Assembly: GCF_021739485.1 (NCBI RefSeq)
Contig: NZ_JAJFNK010000015.1
Location: 46,223 to 110,222, forward strand
Source of the DNA: Alicyclobacillus tolerans
GTDB lineage: Bacteria > Bacillota > Bacilli > Alicyclobacillales > Alicyclobacillaceae
Length of the DNA: 64,000 nucleotides
Direction of reading: 5' to 3'
The position numbers and the translations under genes are program-made. Below the pieces are notes generated by a model. The model searched no databases. It was not told the DNA's origin and was given only the letters and a program-made list of their open reading frames with translations. Of this stretch, positions 9,044-18,457 are shown piece after piece (the stretch's first letter is position 1; each line of letters opens with the position of its first letter).

Positions 9044-9215
9044 GCTTAACCTCTCTTCTAAGCTTTTTCAAACTGCGCTGGGCAATGCGCCGAGTGATTC
9101 TGCAGCATCCTTCATACGACACGTATCGTAAGGCAACCATTGTGTGCCCTTAGACAAGTTCCATACCCACAGGCTGTGTTCCTGTTTGCAATTTGTTGAA
9201 GAACGCGGAATGTTT

Positions 9216-10574
9216 TCAACTTCGCACCCGCGCGCCAGATTCCAACGGAGCCTCGACGTCGCTGCCCCGGCGGCTGTCTTGCCGGGGCTTGAGGCGGATA
9301 GACACGCGTTCAATCCGGTCGGCGCTCTCTTTTTCCACTTGAAACTCGTACCCGTGTCGATGGAGGACCGCTCCCTTGCCCCGGTCTCCAGGCAAAAGCG
9401 CATACATCCAACCCCCAATGGTGTCCACATCGACCCCGTCAAGCACGATGTCCAACAAGTCGTTCACATCCTCCACAAGCACGCGCCCGTCGACCGAGTA
9501 ACCGTCTGGCGTTTTCACAATCGGAGGCAGGTCGTGATCGAATTCGTCCTGAATCTCGCCGACCAACTCCTCAATGATGTCCTCCATGGTGACCAGCCCG
9601 GCCGTCCCACCGAACTCATCGGCGACGACCGCAACTTGGGTCCGGTTTTTTTGCATGGTACGCAGAACCTTGCTGATCTCGGCTGTCTCCGGCACGCGGA
9701 TGATGTTTCGGATACAGTTGCACAGGTCCGATTCATTCCTTTGCTGCTGCACGTACAGGTCCTTGACGTGAACATACCCCACGATGTTGTCTTTGTCGCC
9801 GGAAGCCACCGGAAATCGCGTATGCTGGTGCTGGTTGACGAGTTTTCGTACGTCGTGCACCGAAGCGTCTTCTGGAATCACCACCATGTCGGTGCGGGGA
9901 ACCATCACCTCCCGCGCAATCCGGTCGGAGAATTCGAAGATGTTGTCAAACAGCACCATCTCGTTGTGGTCAATCAGGCCGCTGCGGTGGCTCTGGTTCA
10001 TAAGAATGCGGATCTCGTCCTCCGTGTGGGCTTGTTCGCGGTGCCCGTCCGGGTCGATCCCCAACATCCTCAGCATTCCGTTTGCCGTATTGTTCAACAG
10101 CCAGATAAACGGGTACATGACCTTGTAAAACACCAAAAGCGGTGAGGCGGAGTATAAAACCGTCTGTTCCGTGCGCACAATGGCCAAGGATTTTGGCGTG
10201 AGTTCACCGAGGACGATTTGGGCGAACGTGATCACCAAAAACGCCACAATAAACGACACCGTCTCCACGGCGTGGCCGAGTCCAACGGCCGTCAAAGGCG
10301 CCTGGAGCAGACGGGCAACGGTCGGCTCGCCAATCCAGCCCAGTCCAAGCGACGAAAGGGTAATCCCCAACTGCGCGGCGGACAAGTAGCTGTCGAGGCT
10401 GTCCATAATTCTCTGTGCCGCTTTTGCCCTGCGATTACCGGACTCAGCGAGCTCAATCAGTCGACTCGAACGGATTTTGACGATGCCAAACTCAGCCGCT
10501 ACAAAGAAACCATTGATCAGGACAAGGAGAACAATCAAAACAACGTCGAATGTTGTCGTAATCGGATCCGTCAA
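9216..10574 (-). CDS. CNNM/HlyC-CorC family membrane protein
   Basis: A 452-residue protein of the hemolysin C/CorC (CNNM) family, linked to Mg2+ or Co2+ export and membrane ion homeostasis. The N-terminal ~200 residues form the DUF21 membrane domain (IVLLVLINGFFVAAEFGIVK, then LGWIGEPTVARLL). A CBS pair follows at ~215-340 (MVPRTDMVVIPEDASVHDVR; VADEFGGTAGLVTMEDIIEE), and then a CorC_HlyC domain at ~355-440. TTG 10572-10574 is the first plausible start; no strong ribosome-binding site is visible, so the start is uncertain. It is 172 bases upstream of the flavoprotein operon and 259 bases after the preceding gene. Confidence 0.9.
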   Translation of the reverse strand: MTDPITTTFDVVLIVLLVLINGFFVAAEFGIVKIRSSRLIELAESGNRRAKAAQRIMDSLDSYLSAAQLGITLSSLGLGWIGEPTVARLLQAPLTAVGLGHAVETVSFIVAFLVITFAQIVLGELTPKSLAIVRTEQTVLYSASPLLVFYKVMYPFIWLLNNTANGMLRMLGIDPDGHREQAHTEDEIRILMNQSHRSGLIDHNEMVLFDNIFEFSDRIAREVMVPRTDMVVIPEDASVHDVRKLVNQHQHTRFPVASGDKDNIVGYVHVKDLYVQQQRNESDLCNCIRNIIRVPETAEISKVLRTMQKNRTQVAVVADEFGGTAGLVTMEDIIEELVGEIQDEFDHDLPPIVKTPDGYSVDGRVLVEDVNDLLDIVLDGVDVDTIGGWMYALLPGDRGKGAVLHRHGYEFQVEKESADRIERVSIRLKPRQDSRRGSDVEAPLESGARVRS

Positions 10575-10763
10575 GAAATCCGTCCCCGAGGGGACTTCAC
10601 CTCCACCTGGGTACAGATTGGGGGAAACGGCAGCGTTGGTTTGCAGTCCCTTTACGGTCTGGCCTACCTAGGCCTCTTACTGCAGTTTTGCCGGAAGCAC
10701 GCAATTCCACTCTTTGCGCAGCCGTTTGACGGGTGGAAACCTTGCGAGGAATGGAACAGCCCG

Positions 10764-10802
10764 GAAAACGGACCCATGGACTCTTTGAGACAATGGGTCC
10801 GT
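10764..10802 (-). terminator. rho-independent terminator of the SIMPL gene
   Basis: ACGGACCCAT (10768-10777) and ATGGGTCCGT (10793-10802) form a perfect 10-bp stem. On the minus strand it is followed by TTTT. It lies 31 bases past the stop of the SIMPL-domain gene. Confidence 0.8.
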
Positions 10803-10833
10803 TCTCTGACTGCGGATAAACGGGCGCTTCGAA

Positions 10834-11607
10834 TTAACTGGGACTGGCAATCGAATAGACCACTTTGACGTTCACGGAGATGTCTTGCGCATTGGGGGAA
10901 ATCGGCGCTGAGCTTTGGGCCGCCGTGGCCGCGCCAAACGAGATGGGGCCCGGGGTTTGATTGGTCGTGTCGACGGCTTGAACCCCTGTAATATCCACAC
11001 CCAGGTTCTTGGCGATGTTTGCCGCCTGCGCCTTGGCATCCGCGAGCGCTTGCGCGTACAGTTGGTTCTCAATCGTCAGCGGATTGGACACTTGGTAATT
11101 GACCCCGTTGATTTGATTTGCGCCCGCCTTGACCAGCGTATCGACGATGCTGCCGACGGCTTGCAGGTTCGTCACCCGGATTTGAATGTTGTCGTTCGCC
11201 TGAAAGCCGTTGACGCTGGGCTGGCCCGTTTTGCTAGCCGGTCCGTAGTTCGGGTGGATGTTGTACCACGTCGTATGAATGTCCGACGACTTCACTCCTG
11301 CCTGATTGAGCGAGTCAATGACTTGCTTCATGAGTTGATCGTTTTTCTGCTGCGCCGCAGCGGCATCCCCCGCGGAAGTGGTCACCCCTGCGTCAATCGT
11401 CGCGACGTCGGGCGCGACCTCATCGCTGGCATGACCCACCACGGTGATGGTGGCAGCTGAACTGGCCCCAGTTGTGGCAGCGTTGACCGAGCGATGTCCA
11501 TTCCACCCAAAATAGGTCCCGGCTCCCCCTGCAATGACCAGTGCGATTGCCGTCATCCACAGCGGTTTTTTTGCAAAAAGACCCTTTTTTACCCACAGCT
11601 CTTTCAT
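10834..11607 (-). CDS. SIMPL (DUF541) domain surface protein
   Basis: A 257-residue protein with a basic N-terminus, one membrane anchor at about 17-33 and an Ala/Thr-rich linker. An extracytoplasmic SIMPL/DUF541 domain follows (ITVVGHASDEVAPDVATI, then DIHTTWYNIHPNYG, GFQANDNIQIRVTNLQ and INGVNYQVSNPLTIENQLY). The family (YggE, BP26-like) is linked to oxidative-stress tolerance and periplasmic or surface assemblies; no enzymatic activity is established. The start is ATG 11607 after GGGGGAGGAAAACCG. It appears monocistronic, with its own terminator. Confidence 0.88.
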   Translation of the reverse strand: MKELWVKKGLFAKKPLWMTAIALVIAGGAGTYFGWNGHRSVNAATTGASSAATITVVGHASDEVAPDVATIDAGVTTSAGDAAAAQQKNDQLMKQVIDSLNQAGVKSSDIHTTWYNIHPNYGPASKTGQPSVNGFQANDNIQIRVTNLQAVGSIVDTLVKAGANQINGVNYQVSNPLTIENQLYAQALADAKAQAANIAKNLGVDITGVQAVDTTNQTPGPISFGAATAAQSSAPISPNAQDISVNVKVVYSIASPS

Positions 11608-11834
11608 CGGTTTTCCTCCCCCGTTCGTCTGTAAGAACCCACCAGTGTACTCGTGTTGTTATGTACATAGACGCGCGGAATTGGGTTTTGTGACAGGCGT
11701 TCCCACATGTGTGGAATTTCGAGGCGCAGCCGATTGCAGCCCCCGGCAAATTTTAGGGTTGTCTACCAATGGAAACTTCAGTGCTTTTATGGGATAAATG
11801 TGATAGGGGAGAAAGGAGGAGGTTTGTCATCTCA

Positions 11835-12236
11835 ATGGTTGCTGCGACCTTCGTTTTGTTTGAATGGGTTCTGATACTCGTCTTCTGGATTCTCAGTTCC
11901 ATAGCGTTTTACAAGCTGGCTGTCATAGCGGGGCGGAAAGACATTGCCTGGTTTGCCTGGATTCCCGTACTCGCGCAAATTCTGCAGCTGCGCCTCATCG
12001 ACAAAAGCGGTTGGTGGGTTCTGATGTACCTCATCCCGATTGCCAACTTCATTTTCGCAATTATATGGAGAGTTAAGCTTTTAAACGCGTTCGGCAAAAG
12101 CGGCGCATTTGTCCTGTTTTACGTTTTTCTCCAGCCCGTGTACCTCATTCTTTGGATGGTTTGGGCGTTTTCCGGCGATCTCACTTACCGCGGCGGCGGC
12201 TGGGGCGGTCCGTCCAACCCTCCCTTTTACATGTAA
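11835..12236 (+). CDS. small four-helix membrane protein
   Basis: A 133-residue integral membrane protein with four hydrophobic segments (about 3-26, 31-47, 53-75, 85-108). It carries the conserved-looking loops AVIAGRKDIAWFAWIPV and RLIDKSGWWVL, and a Gly-rich tail (RGGGWGGPSNPP). This layout matches small DUF5684-like proteins of unknown function. ATG 11835 follows an AAAGGAGGAGG site by about 12 bases; an upstream frame to 11769 is possible but less likely. It faces the secreted-protein gene at 12332. Confidence 0.7.
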   Translation: MVAATFVLFEWVLILVFWILSSIAFYKLAVIAGRKDIAWFAWIPVLAQILQLRLIDKSGWWVLMYLIPIANFIFAIIWRVKLLNAFGKSGAFVLFYVFLQPVYLILWMVWAFSGDLTYRGGGWGGPSNPPFYM

Positions 12237-12261
12237 GACAACACAGTTCCACGTCCGGAAA

Positions 12262-12295
12262 GAGGGGAGGCCGCCTGCATCGCAAGCCTCCCCTC
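12262..12295. terminator. GC-rich hairpin between convergent genes
   Basis: GAGGGGAGGC (12262-12271) pairs with GCCTCCCCTC (12286-12295) around a 14-base loop, 25 bases after the small membrane protein gene and 36 bases after the convergent gene's stop. There is no T-tract, so activity as an intrinsic terminator is uncertain. Confidence 0.5.
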
Positions 12296-12331
12296 CCTCG
12301 CGTCGCACCTTCGCACGTCACAGCCGGCTTT

Positions 12332-13387
12332 TTACGACGACCCGCTCCCTGCAAGAAAACCTTGCAAGGCCTGCGCGTACTGTTTCTGATACGGAGAGGA
12401 ATCCCAAAACTCGTTGGCAAAAATCAACAGTACATTCACGTGTTCCTGAGAGGCAATCTGCACCTCTTGGTCGAAAAACTGCGGCGAAATGGGAGTCTTC
12501 AAATCGCCCTGGCGCAAACTGATCTCGGTGATGCTTGGCCTGTTGTTTGCGATCGCGACGGTTTTTTGCACGATCCTCTGGAACACGTTCAGGTCGTTCG
12601 GGTGTCCCGTGTAGGCATTTTCCTGGTCGATGCCCACCGCAGCAAACGGCAGGTGCGGAAAGTTGTCCGGCAGCCCGCTTCGGTTCTCCAGGGCCGCTCC
12701 GACTGCAAAATTGTCCGGCAGTACCATGTCCATCGGCAGTTTCGCCGGCTGCGTAAGCTGCAGCAGGCTCTGATACAAACTCATCCACGCTCCAGAAGAA
12801 GCCGCTTGGGTCGACTGCATGGCCTGAGTGTTCGAGTACGGTTCACCGATGTACAGTCCATCGATCGGATAGTTCATCAGGCTTTGCACCATCTGCGTCA
12901 GCAGCGGCTTGGCCTTTGTCGGGTCGAACAACGAACTGCCTGGCTGCAAAATCTGCTTCCCTGCAGCAGTGGCTTGGTTCGGATCGAGCAAGGCCGACGA
13001 GATGACCGCAACGACCGGATACCCGGCTTGATGCAGTTGAGACAAAGCTTGACGCAGGACGTCTGCAGGCTCCGCCAAGCCGTACGGATTCTTCGGAATT
13101 TGATAGTACGCGTCCGAATGATACGCCACGTACAAGTACACTTCGGTCGCCTTCATTCCCTTTAGGGCCCGCATGGTGCCAGGGGGCAAGCCGTGCGCGT
13201 CCAAGTAGACAATGCTCGCCACTTGCCTTCCTGTCGGGGCCTTTCTCTGGTAAGGCACCAGAGTCATGCTGATTTTGTGGTACAGGGAGCTGAAAGTCGA
13301 CGAAGGGACCGAAGCTGGATTCCATAAAAATACCAGCACAACGACAATGACGCCGAACGAAAAAATCAGCTTCAACAGTTTGTTCAC
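12332..13387 (-). CDS. membrane-anchored extracellular protein, probable TIM-barrel hydrolase for an exopolysaccharide
   Basis: A 351-residue protein with an N-terminal signal anchor (about 5-22) and a large outside domain. Alternating strands and helices (ASIVYLDAHGLPPGTMRAL, ATEVYLYVAYHSDAYYQ, VVAVISSALLDPNQ, PIDGLYIGEPYSN, VNVLLIFANEFW) suggest a TIM-barrel fold. DGLYIGEPY occupies the position of the acidic pair seen in PgaB-type polysaccharide hydrolases; that comparison is inference. The start is GTG 13385-13387, overlapping the glycosyltransferase stop by 4 bases (GTGA), so translation is coupled. Its likely role is trimming or handling the polymer made by that enzyme. Confidence 0.6.
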   Translation of the reverse strand: MNKLLKLIFSFGVIVVVLVFLWNPASVPSSTFSSLYHKISMTLVPYQRKAPTGRQVASIVYLDAHGLPPGTMRALKGMKATEVYLYVAYHSDAYYQIPKNPYGLAEPADVLRQALSQLHQAGYPVVAVISSALLDPNQATAAGKQILQPGSSLFDPTKAKPLLTQMVQSLMNYPIDGLYIGEPYSNTQAMQSTQAASSGAWMSLYQSLLQLTQPAKLPMDMVLPDNFAVGAALENRSGLPDNFPHLPFAAVGIDQENAYTGHPNDLNVFQRIVQKTVAIANNRPSITEISLRQGDLKTPISPQFFDQEVQIASQEHVNVLLIFANEFWDSSPYQKQYAQALQGFLAGSGSS

Positions 13388-14787
13388 TTTCTCAAAGCCT
13401 CACTGTTCAAGAGTTCATGGATTGAAATTGCCCGCTTGTGTTCGGTATGGGTCCACGTCACGTCTTTATGAGACAAGAGTCCCTGAATGGTTATGGGTAT
13501 CCAAGACAGGTTGAACAAAAGGAAGCTTGGAAACCTCCAAAACACTTTCCAATCGGCGTCTTCTAACGCAAACGCAACAAGCGGAAGGAAAAGCCCCACG
13601 ACGACCAACGCGATCCAAAACCAATAGGGCAGACACTCCGACAACAACGGATAGTACCACTTGTTCCCCATGGTCAATTGGACGCCCGTGAAAATCAGGT
13701 TGAGGGCGGTAAATAGAATCACCAAGGGCTGCCAAAGGTAGACGAACACATCAAACGCCCGCAACCGGTTGGCCCCACGGCCGGACCAAACCTGCCTAAG
13801 CAGCGGCTTTGAGTAGCGGAACGCCGTGCTCCAATGCCCTTGCAGCCAGCGCGTGCGCTGCGGCACCGTAGCGCTAAACTTAACGGGCTTCTCGTCGTAG
13901 ACCCGCGTTTGCGGCGTCCAATGGACCTTGCGCCCCTGAATGACCAACTGTACGGTATACTCCAGGTCCTCAGTCAGGCTTTTCGCACCCCACGGCAGGT
14001 CGCGCAAAGCGCGCGTCGTTAGACAAAAACCGGTACCGCCTAAGGCTCCGGACAATCCAAGTTGAACCCTGGCTTGCTGCCAAAACCGATTCATGTACCA
14101 GTAAGCCGAAGCATACGCAGACGAAATCCAGCTGTCCCAAGGGTTTTTCGTATCGAGATAAGCTTGAATCGCCTCGTGTCCTTCCAAAACACAAAGAGCC
14201 ATCACATTCAAGAAATTCGGTTGAAGCAAGTTGTCGGCATCGAAAATACATACGGCATCGTACTGACTTAAATCTGCCTGTTCGTGAATGGCCCATTTGA
14301 GAGCCGCACCCTTACTGCGTTCTTTATCGTTAAACCGTTCCCACACCACAGCGCCTTCCGCCCGAGCCCGTTCTGCCGTCGCATCGTTGCAGTTGTCCGC
14401 AATGACTACGAAATTGACCAACTCCCGAGGATACTCGACAGAAAGCAAGCTGCGCACGTGTTCGGCAATGACCGTCTCCTCGTTGTGGGCCGCCGTCAGA
14501 CACAAAAACCGGGGTTTGGAATCTGGCGAAAGCCGCGCAAGTGTTTCGAGCTCTTTGCGCTTTTTTCGGCGCTTCGCAACATACAGTGATCCTGCAATGG
14601 CAATGGCAATCTGATAAAGGGAAATCACCAGCAGCCCTGATTGGTCGAGAAACACCACGACAGACAAAATGCCTTTCACTAAAAAGTGAATGCTTCGGAT
14701 GTCCTCCATGACCATGACGAGGCCTACGAGCACAATGGCAAGCCCAATCACCACATAACTGCCCGCTTTTCGAATCTGCGAAATCAC
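13384..14787 (-). CDS. processive family 2 glycosyltransferase (PgaC/BcsA-like)
   Basis: A 467-residue membrane glycosyltransferase. Two N-terminal membrane segments are followed by a GT-A domain. LCLTAAHNEETVIAEH binds the nucleotide sugar, FDADN (182-186) is the metal-binding DxD, SLTEDLEYT (271-279) has the catalytic Asp region, and QRTRW (310-314) is the QxxRW acceptor motif of processive synthases. Two or more C-terminal membrane helices follow. These features fit synthesis and export of a linear beta-linked polysaccharide such as poly-GlcNAc or a glucan; the sugar is not known. The start is GTG 14785-14787 after GAGGTGGG. It is translationally coupled to the secreted hydrolase-like gene downstream. 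Confidence 0.88.
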   Translation of the reverse strand: MISQIRKAGSYVVIGLAIVLVGLVMVMEDIRSIHFLVKGILSVVVFLDQSGLLVISLYQIAIAIAGSLYVAKRRKKRKELETLARLSPDSKPRFLCLTAAHNEETVIAEHVRSLLSVEYPRELVNFVVIADNCNDATAERARAEGAVVWERFNDKERSKGAALKWAIHEQADLSQYDAVCIFDADNLLQPNFLNVMALCVLEGHEAIQAYLDTKNPWDSWISSAYASAYWYMNRFWQQARVQLGLSGALGGTGFCLTTRALRDLPWGAKSLTEDLEYTVQLVIQGRKVHWTPQTRVYDEKPVKFSATVPQRTRWLQGHWSTAFRYSKPLLRQVWSGRGANRLRAFDVFVYLWQPLVILFTALNLIFTGVQLTMGNKWYYPLLSECLPYWFWIALVVVGLFLPLVAFALEDADWKVFWRFPSFLLFNLSWIPITIQGLLSHKDVTWTHTEHKRAISIHELLNSEALRK

Positions 14788-14953
14788 TTAGATTCCCACC
14801 TCAATCGCGCCTTCATGTGTCATTCTGCGTCCAACCCGTGTGCCCACGGCTTGGTCTAACTGAAGACAGTCACAGTCAAACCCGATTCGCCAGCCCTTGG
14901 GTGAACATGTAGTTCTCGCATGGGTGGGATTTTAACGCTGAATCATCAAAGAA

Positions 14954-14983
14954 ACATCAAAAAACCTCTGTCCTTTTTGATGT
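14954..14983 (-). terminator. AT-rich hairpin downstream of the TauE gene
   Basis: ACATCAAAAA (14954-14963) pairs with TTTTTGATGT (14974-14983), giving a 10-bp stem that ends in T-rich sequence on the minus strand. The rest of the 14788-15059 gap contains no other recognisable element. Confidence 0.5.
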
Positions 14984-15059
14984 CCTCCGCACTTTTTCAC
15001 ATGAAAGCCTGGTCGAAAGACGTCATGAACAGCTGTGGTTTGGAAATTCGGACCCCTTG

Positions 15060-15812
15060 TCAAAAGGCGGACTTCACGAACAGCACCAAGCCGAGACTAG
15101 CAATGAGGAGAAATACATAGCGTTGAAACTTAACTGTAGGAATGTTTCGATGGAGTAGGGTACCCACTACAATGCCTGCAACCATCGCTGGCAGAGAGAA
15201 GAGATAGAGAGCAAACACGTTCATGTTCCACATTCCGCTGATTGCCTGTCCAGTCACGATAAGCGTACCCGATATGAAAAAATAAGCTTGCATTGTGCTG
15301 CGAAAGTTGTTGGGATGCCAACCGCGCAGCGAACCGTAAACTGCAACGGGGACACCATTAAAGTTATAGGCGCTGCCAAATACGCCAGAGGCAAAACCAA
15401 ACAGCAAACCCCATAGTGGATGATGGAGCCGGTCCTTGGTTTCTGTGTAAGCGAAGAAATGCCGAATTAAGGAGTATATTCCATACGCCATCAGGGCAAT
15501 ACCGAGTACCCCTGTCACGACTTTTGTCGGAACGACCGTGACCATAATCAATCCGAAAGGAATTCCAACAAGCGCGGCCAAAACCAACGGAATGAGTGCT
15601 CTACGATGGATATGGCGCCAACCCGTTGTTACTGTAAGAAATGCTACAGTAAGCCCAACGAGTCCCACCAATGAAACAGAAGTATGCAAATGAACGGGGA
15701 GCAATGTCAGCAGCGGCATACTGACTACAGCTTCTCCAAAGCCAAACGTAGTGCGCGTAAGTGCCCCCAAAAAGACCACAAGAACCACAGCAATCACCAG
15801 TGGTATTGACAT
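15060..15812 (-). CDS. TauE/SafE family permease
   Basis: A 250-residue membrane protein of the TauE/SafE (DUF81) family, linked to export of sulfite, sulfoacetate or other organic anions. Seven to eight hydrophobic segments are visible. The first is LVVFLGALTRTTFGFGEAVVSMPLL; the second repeat contains WGLLFGFASGVFGSAYNFNGVPVAVY. The ATG at 15810-15812 abuts the helicase stop (15813) with no gap, so the two genes are probably co-transcribed. The substrate is not deducible. Confidence 0.88.
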   Translation of the reverse strand: MSIPLVIAVVLVVFLGALTRTTFGFGEAVVSMPLLTLLPVHLHTSVSLVGLVGLTVAFLTVTTGWRHIHRRALIPLVLAALVGIPFGLIMVTVVPTKVVTGVLGIALMAYGIYSLIRHFFAYTETKDRLHHPLWGLLFGFASGVFGSAYNFNGVPVAVYGSLRGWHPNNFRSTMQAYFFISGTLIVTGQAISGMWNMNVFALYLFSLPAMVAGIVVGTLLHRNIPTVKFQRYVFLLIASLGLVLFVKSAF

Positions 15813-17264
15813 TTATTCTCCCTTCTGAGCCTCTTGAACCTTCAACACCTTGCCCTTAATGGTCGCATTTTTCATGGCCTGAAGCACAAGCGGCCCTTTT
15901 CCGTTCAAAATGTCGACGTACGATACGTGATCCAAAATGTTAATAATGCCAATGTCGTCGGCTTCAACACCGTCAATTTTCGCGATGGTTCCCACAAAGT
16001 CGACAGCCCGGATTTTCTTTTTCTTCCCGCCGTGAAAATACAATTTCATGATTCCGCGATTTAACGGATCGCTTTTATGGGCCTTCGGCATAGGCTGAGC
16101 GCGGATTTTCTCCTCGAAGGCCGCTTTCTTGCGCATGACTTCGTCTCTTGGCGGAAACTCTGCCTTGGAGATTTCCAGTTCCGTGCTGCGCTCCATCTCT
16201 TCGATTAGGGTTTGCTCTGAAGGGGTCACAAAGGTGATTGCCTTTCCGGATTTGCCAGCGCGTCCCGTCCTGCCGGTCCGGTGCACGTAGCGTTCTGCGT
16301 TCGCTGGAAGGTCGTAGTTGATGACAAGGGTTATGTTTTCAATGTCAATTCCCCGGGCGGCCACGTCTGTCGCAACCAAATACCTGAACTCCCCTCGTCG
16401 GAACCGGTTCATGACGTTCAGCCGATCCGTTTGTTCCATCCCCCCATGAATTTTCCCGCAGGGATAACGAAGACTCTCCAATTTCGTATAGAGGGTTTCA
16501 ACCCGTTCTTGGGTTTGGCAGAAAATCATACAGCTGTCCGGATTTTCAACCACGGTTACGTCTTGGAGAAGGTCGAATTTCTCGTCCTGGCCCACCACAA
16601 AAAAGTGGTGATCCGTTCGTCCGGACAGGGACTCATCGGCTTCAACCTGAATGTGGATGGGTTTTTTCATGTAACGATCGCACAGGTCTTCGACATCCCG
16701 CGGGAGAGTTGCAGAAAACAACATGGTGACCCTGTCTTCGGGAAGGGCGTGGAGTATCGCTTCGACCTGACCGATGAATCCCAGGTTCAGCATCTCGTCG
16801 GCTTCGTCGATCACCAGGTATTTCACGCGTTCTAAAGGCAGGGTTTGCCTTTCGATGTGATCCAACACACGCCCCGGCGTACCTACCACAACGTGGCTTT
16901 TTTGCTTTAATTCTGCCTGTTGTCTCGCAAAAGACTGCTGTCCGTACACGGCGGTCGCCCGAATCCGCTTCAGCCTTCCAATGTTGGCAATTTCCTCTTT
17001 GACTTGTTCCGCCAGTTCCCGGGTTGGCGTGAGGATTAACGCTTGCGGTTTGTTCTCTGCCCAGTCGGCCATTTCGCAAACTGGAATTCCAAACGCGGCC
17101 GTCTTCCCGCTTCCCGTTTGCGCCCTTACAGCGAGGTCGCTTTTGTCTAACGCACGCGGGATGACTTTGTTTTGGACCTCCGTTGGATGCGTGTAGCCCA
17201 ACGCGTCCAAGGCGCGAACAATGGGATCGCTGAGTGAAAAGTCTCTAAAAGTACGGTTGTTCAT
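15813..17264 (-). CDS. dbpA: DEAD-box RNA helicase of the DbpA/YxiN type
   Basis: A 483-residue ATP-dependent RNA helicase. Motifs in order: Q motif near PTEVQ, Walker A AQTGSGKT (48-55), [31 protein letters not shown], then [17 protein letters not shown] and HRTGRTGR in the second RecA domain. The C-terminal ~75 residues ([20 protein letters not shown] to the end) form the DbpA RNA-binding domain. In YxiN/DbpA this domain recognises hairpin 92 of 23S rRNA, pointing to large-subunit assembly. The start chosen is ATG 17264 (MNNRTFRDF); an upstream frame to 17477 overlaps the preceding gene. It belongs to a unit with the gene at 17267-17872 and TauE. Confidence 0.92.
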   Translation of the reverse strand: MNNRTFRDFSLSDPIVRALDALGYTHPTEVQNKVIPRALDKSDLAVRAQTGSGKTAAFGIPVCEMADWAENKPQALILTPTRELAEQVKEEIANIGRLKRIRATAVYGQQSFARQQAELKQKSHVVVGTPGRVLDHIERQTLPLERVKYLVIDEADEMLNLGFIGQVEAILHALPEDRVTMLFSATLPRDVEDLCDRYMKKPIHIQVEADESLSGRTDHHFFVVGQDEKFDLLQDVTVVENPDSCMIFCQTQERVETLYTKLESLRYPCGKIHGGMEQTDRLNVMNRFRRGEFRYLVATDVAARGIDIENITLVINYDLPANAERYVHRTGRTGRAGKSGKAITFVTPSEQTLIEEMERSTELEISKAEFPPRDEVMRKKAAFEEKIRAQPMPKAHKSDPLNRGIMKLYFHGGKKKKIRAVDFVGTIAKIDGVEADDIGIINILDHVSYVDILNGKGPLVLQAMKNATIKGKVLKVQEAQKGE

Positions 17265-17266
17265 GT

Positions 17267-17872
17267 CTAAGCCCCTTTTCGGCCAAGGTCCCGTTGAACC
17301 TGAAGCAGTCGCTGCACGACAAGTCTTCCAATGATAGCTTTCAGTACGTACAGCGGAGTCGAGTATATGTACTTCCAACTGTACAGTATATACATGCCGC
17401 TCCAACTGAATAAAGGTTCTATCAAGAACGAGGCAACCACCGCAAACACAATCTCGGCAAAGATAAAAGTCTTCCACTTCGAAAAGTATTGATACGTCAA
17501 CATGTGTCCAACCGGGAGCATCGCAAAATCAGCTGGCCAAAGAAAATATATGAACCACAGAGGTTGCCGCGGATACCCCCAAAACATCGCGTTGGTTCCA
17601 ATCGTGTCCAGCAGTACCGAGATCATGGCAATCATTGCACCGTACAGCGATAGTTCAATGACTCTCTTTTTGTCAACAAACTTCCACCAGATGAACCAAG
17701 GTAAAAGAGACAGTGCAATCAATAGCCACCATTGCCAGGTAAATACGGTATGGCTCGTCCAATACTGGCGCGAAACTTCAAGAAGCTGCCTGCGTACGTT
17801 TTGTACATCTTCAAATGTTGGCAAATGAATGGCCCCTTGTAACCTCACTCTTTCAATCGAAGATCCGAACAT
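17267..17872 (-). CDS. CBO0543-like integral membrane protein
   Basis: A 201-residue membrane protein with about five hydrophobic segments ([97 protein letters not shown]). The [15 protein letters not shown] and [13 protein letters not shown] blocks fit the CBO0543 family of endospore-formers, whose function is unknown. ATG 17872 follows GAAAGGTAG; the upstream in-frame extension to 17935 overlaps rlmH and looks untranslated. It ends 2 bases before the helicase start. Confidence 0.7.
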   Translation of the reverse strand: MFGSSIERVRLQGAIHLPTFEDVQNVRRQLLEVSRQYWTSHTVFTWQWWLLIALSLLPWFIWWKFVDKKRVIELSLYGAMIAMISVLLDTIGTNAMFWGYPRQPLWFIYFLWPADFAMLPVGHMLTYQYFSKWKTFIFAEIVFAVVASFLIEPLFSWSGMYILYSWKYIYSTPLYVLKAIIGRLVVQRLLQVQRDLGRKGA

Positions 17873-17906
17873 GTAACTACCTTTCAAACCGCGAATCGTG
17901 CCGCAT

Positions 17907-18386
17907 TTACTTGTGGTACGGTTCCCCCCGCGCAATGCGGATTCCCCGGTACAACTGTTCTAACAGCACCACTCGCGCGAGTTGATGAGGCAGCGTGATG
18001 GGCCCAAAACTCCATCGAAATGCCGTGCGCTTTAACAAATCGGGGTGGAGTCCTAAAGAACCCCCGATGAGGAACACGAGCCGCCCGTACCCTGCCCCAG
18101 ATAAGCGGGCAAACTCTTGGCTCCATACGGTGGAACTCAATGCCTTTCCCGTAATGTCCAAGGCGATGACCCCGTCGCGGTCACGCAGGTGTTTCTCAAT
18201 CCGCTTCGCTTCTTCCTCCAGGACCTTTAGGCGCTCGGCCTCCGACGGGCTGTCTGGCGTCGGTTCGTCGGCGACCTCCAAAGTCTCCAACTGCACGTAA
18301 CCCGAAAGGCGCTTGCTGTATTCTGCAAGCGCCGCTTTCCAATACGACTCTTTGATTTTCCCGACCGCGATCACGGTAATTTGCAT
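17907..18386 (-). CDS. rlmH: 23S rRNA pseudouridine-1915 N3-methyltransferase
   Basis: RlmH (YydA), exactly 159 residues as in most bacteria. It is a SPOUT methyltransferase that uses S-adenosylmethionine to methylate pseudouridine 1915 in helix 69 of 23S rRNA in the assembled ribosome. MQITVIAVGKIKESYW starts the protein; the C-terminal knot contains LVFLIGGSLGLHPDL, SFGPITLPHQLARVVLLEQL and the invariant end RGEPYHK. The start is ATG 18386 after AAGGGG; two nearer upstream codons are badly spaced. It follows htrA by 71 bases, as in other Bacilli. Confidence 0.96.
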   Translation of the reverse strand: MQITVIAVGKIKESYWKAALAEYSKRLSGYVQLETLEVADEPTPDSPSEAERLKVLEEEAKRIEKHLRDRDGVIALDITGKALSSTVWSQEFARLSGAGYGRLVFLIGGSLGLHPDLLKRTAFRWSFGPITLPHQLARVVLLEQLYRGIRIARGEPYHK

Positions 18387-18457
18387 ACAGCACATTTCCC
18401 CTTGTGCTCGTCTTGCCATTCGCTTTACACTTCACCCAGCCCCCGCGCTGTTGCGCT

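Noticed and set aside
9144..10145. 333-residue plus-strand ORF
   Set aside because: Antisense to the CNNM/HlyC gene, which has unmistakable CBS and DUF21 sequence.
10575..10760. Possible metal or nucleotide riboswitch in front of the CNNM/HlyC gene
   Set aside because: I compared by eye with M-box, yybP-ykoY, GEMM and cobalamin consensus features and found no ordered match.
12152..13165. 337-residue plus-strand ORF
   Set aside because: Antisense to the secreted hydrolase-like gene and overlapping the small membrane protein; Arg/His-rich composition typical of a shadow.
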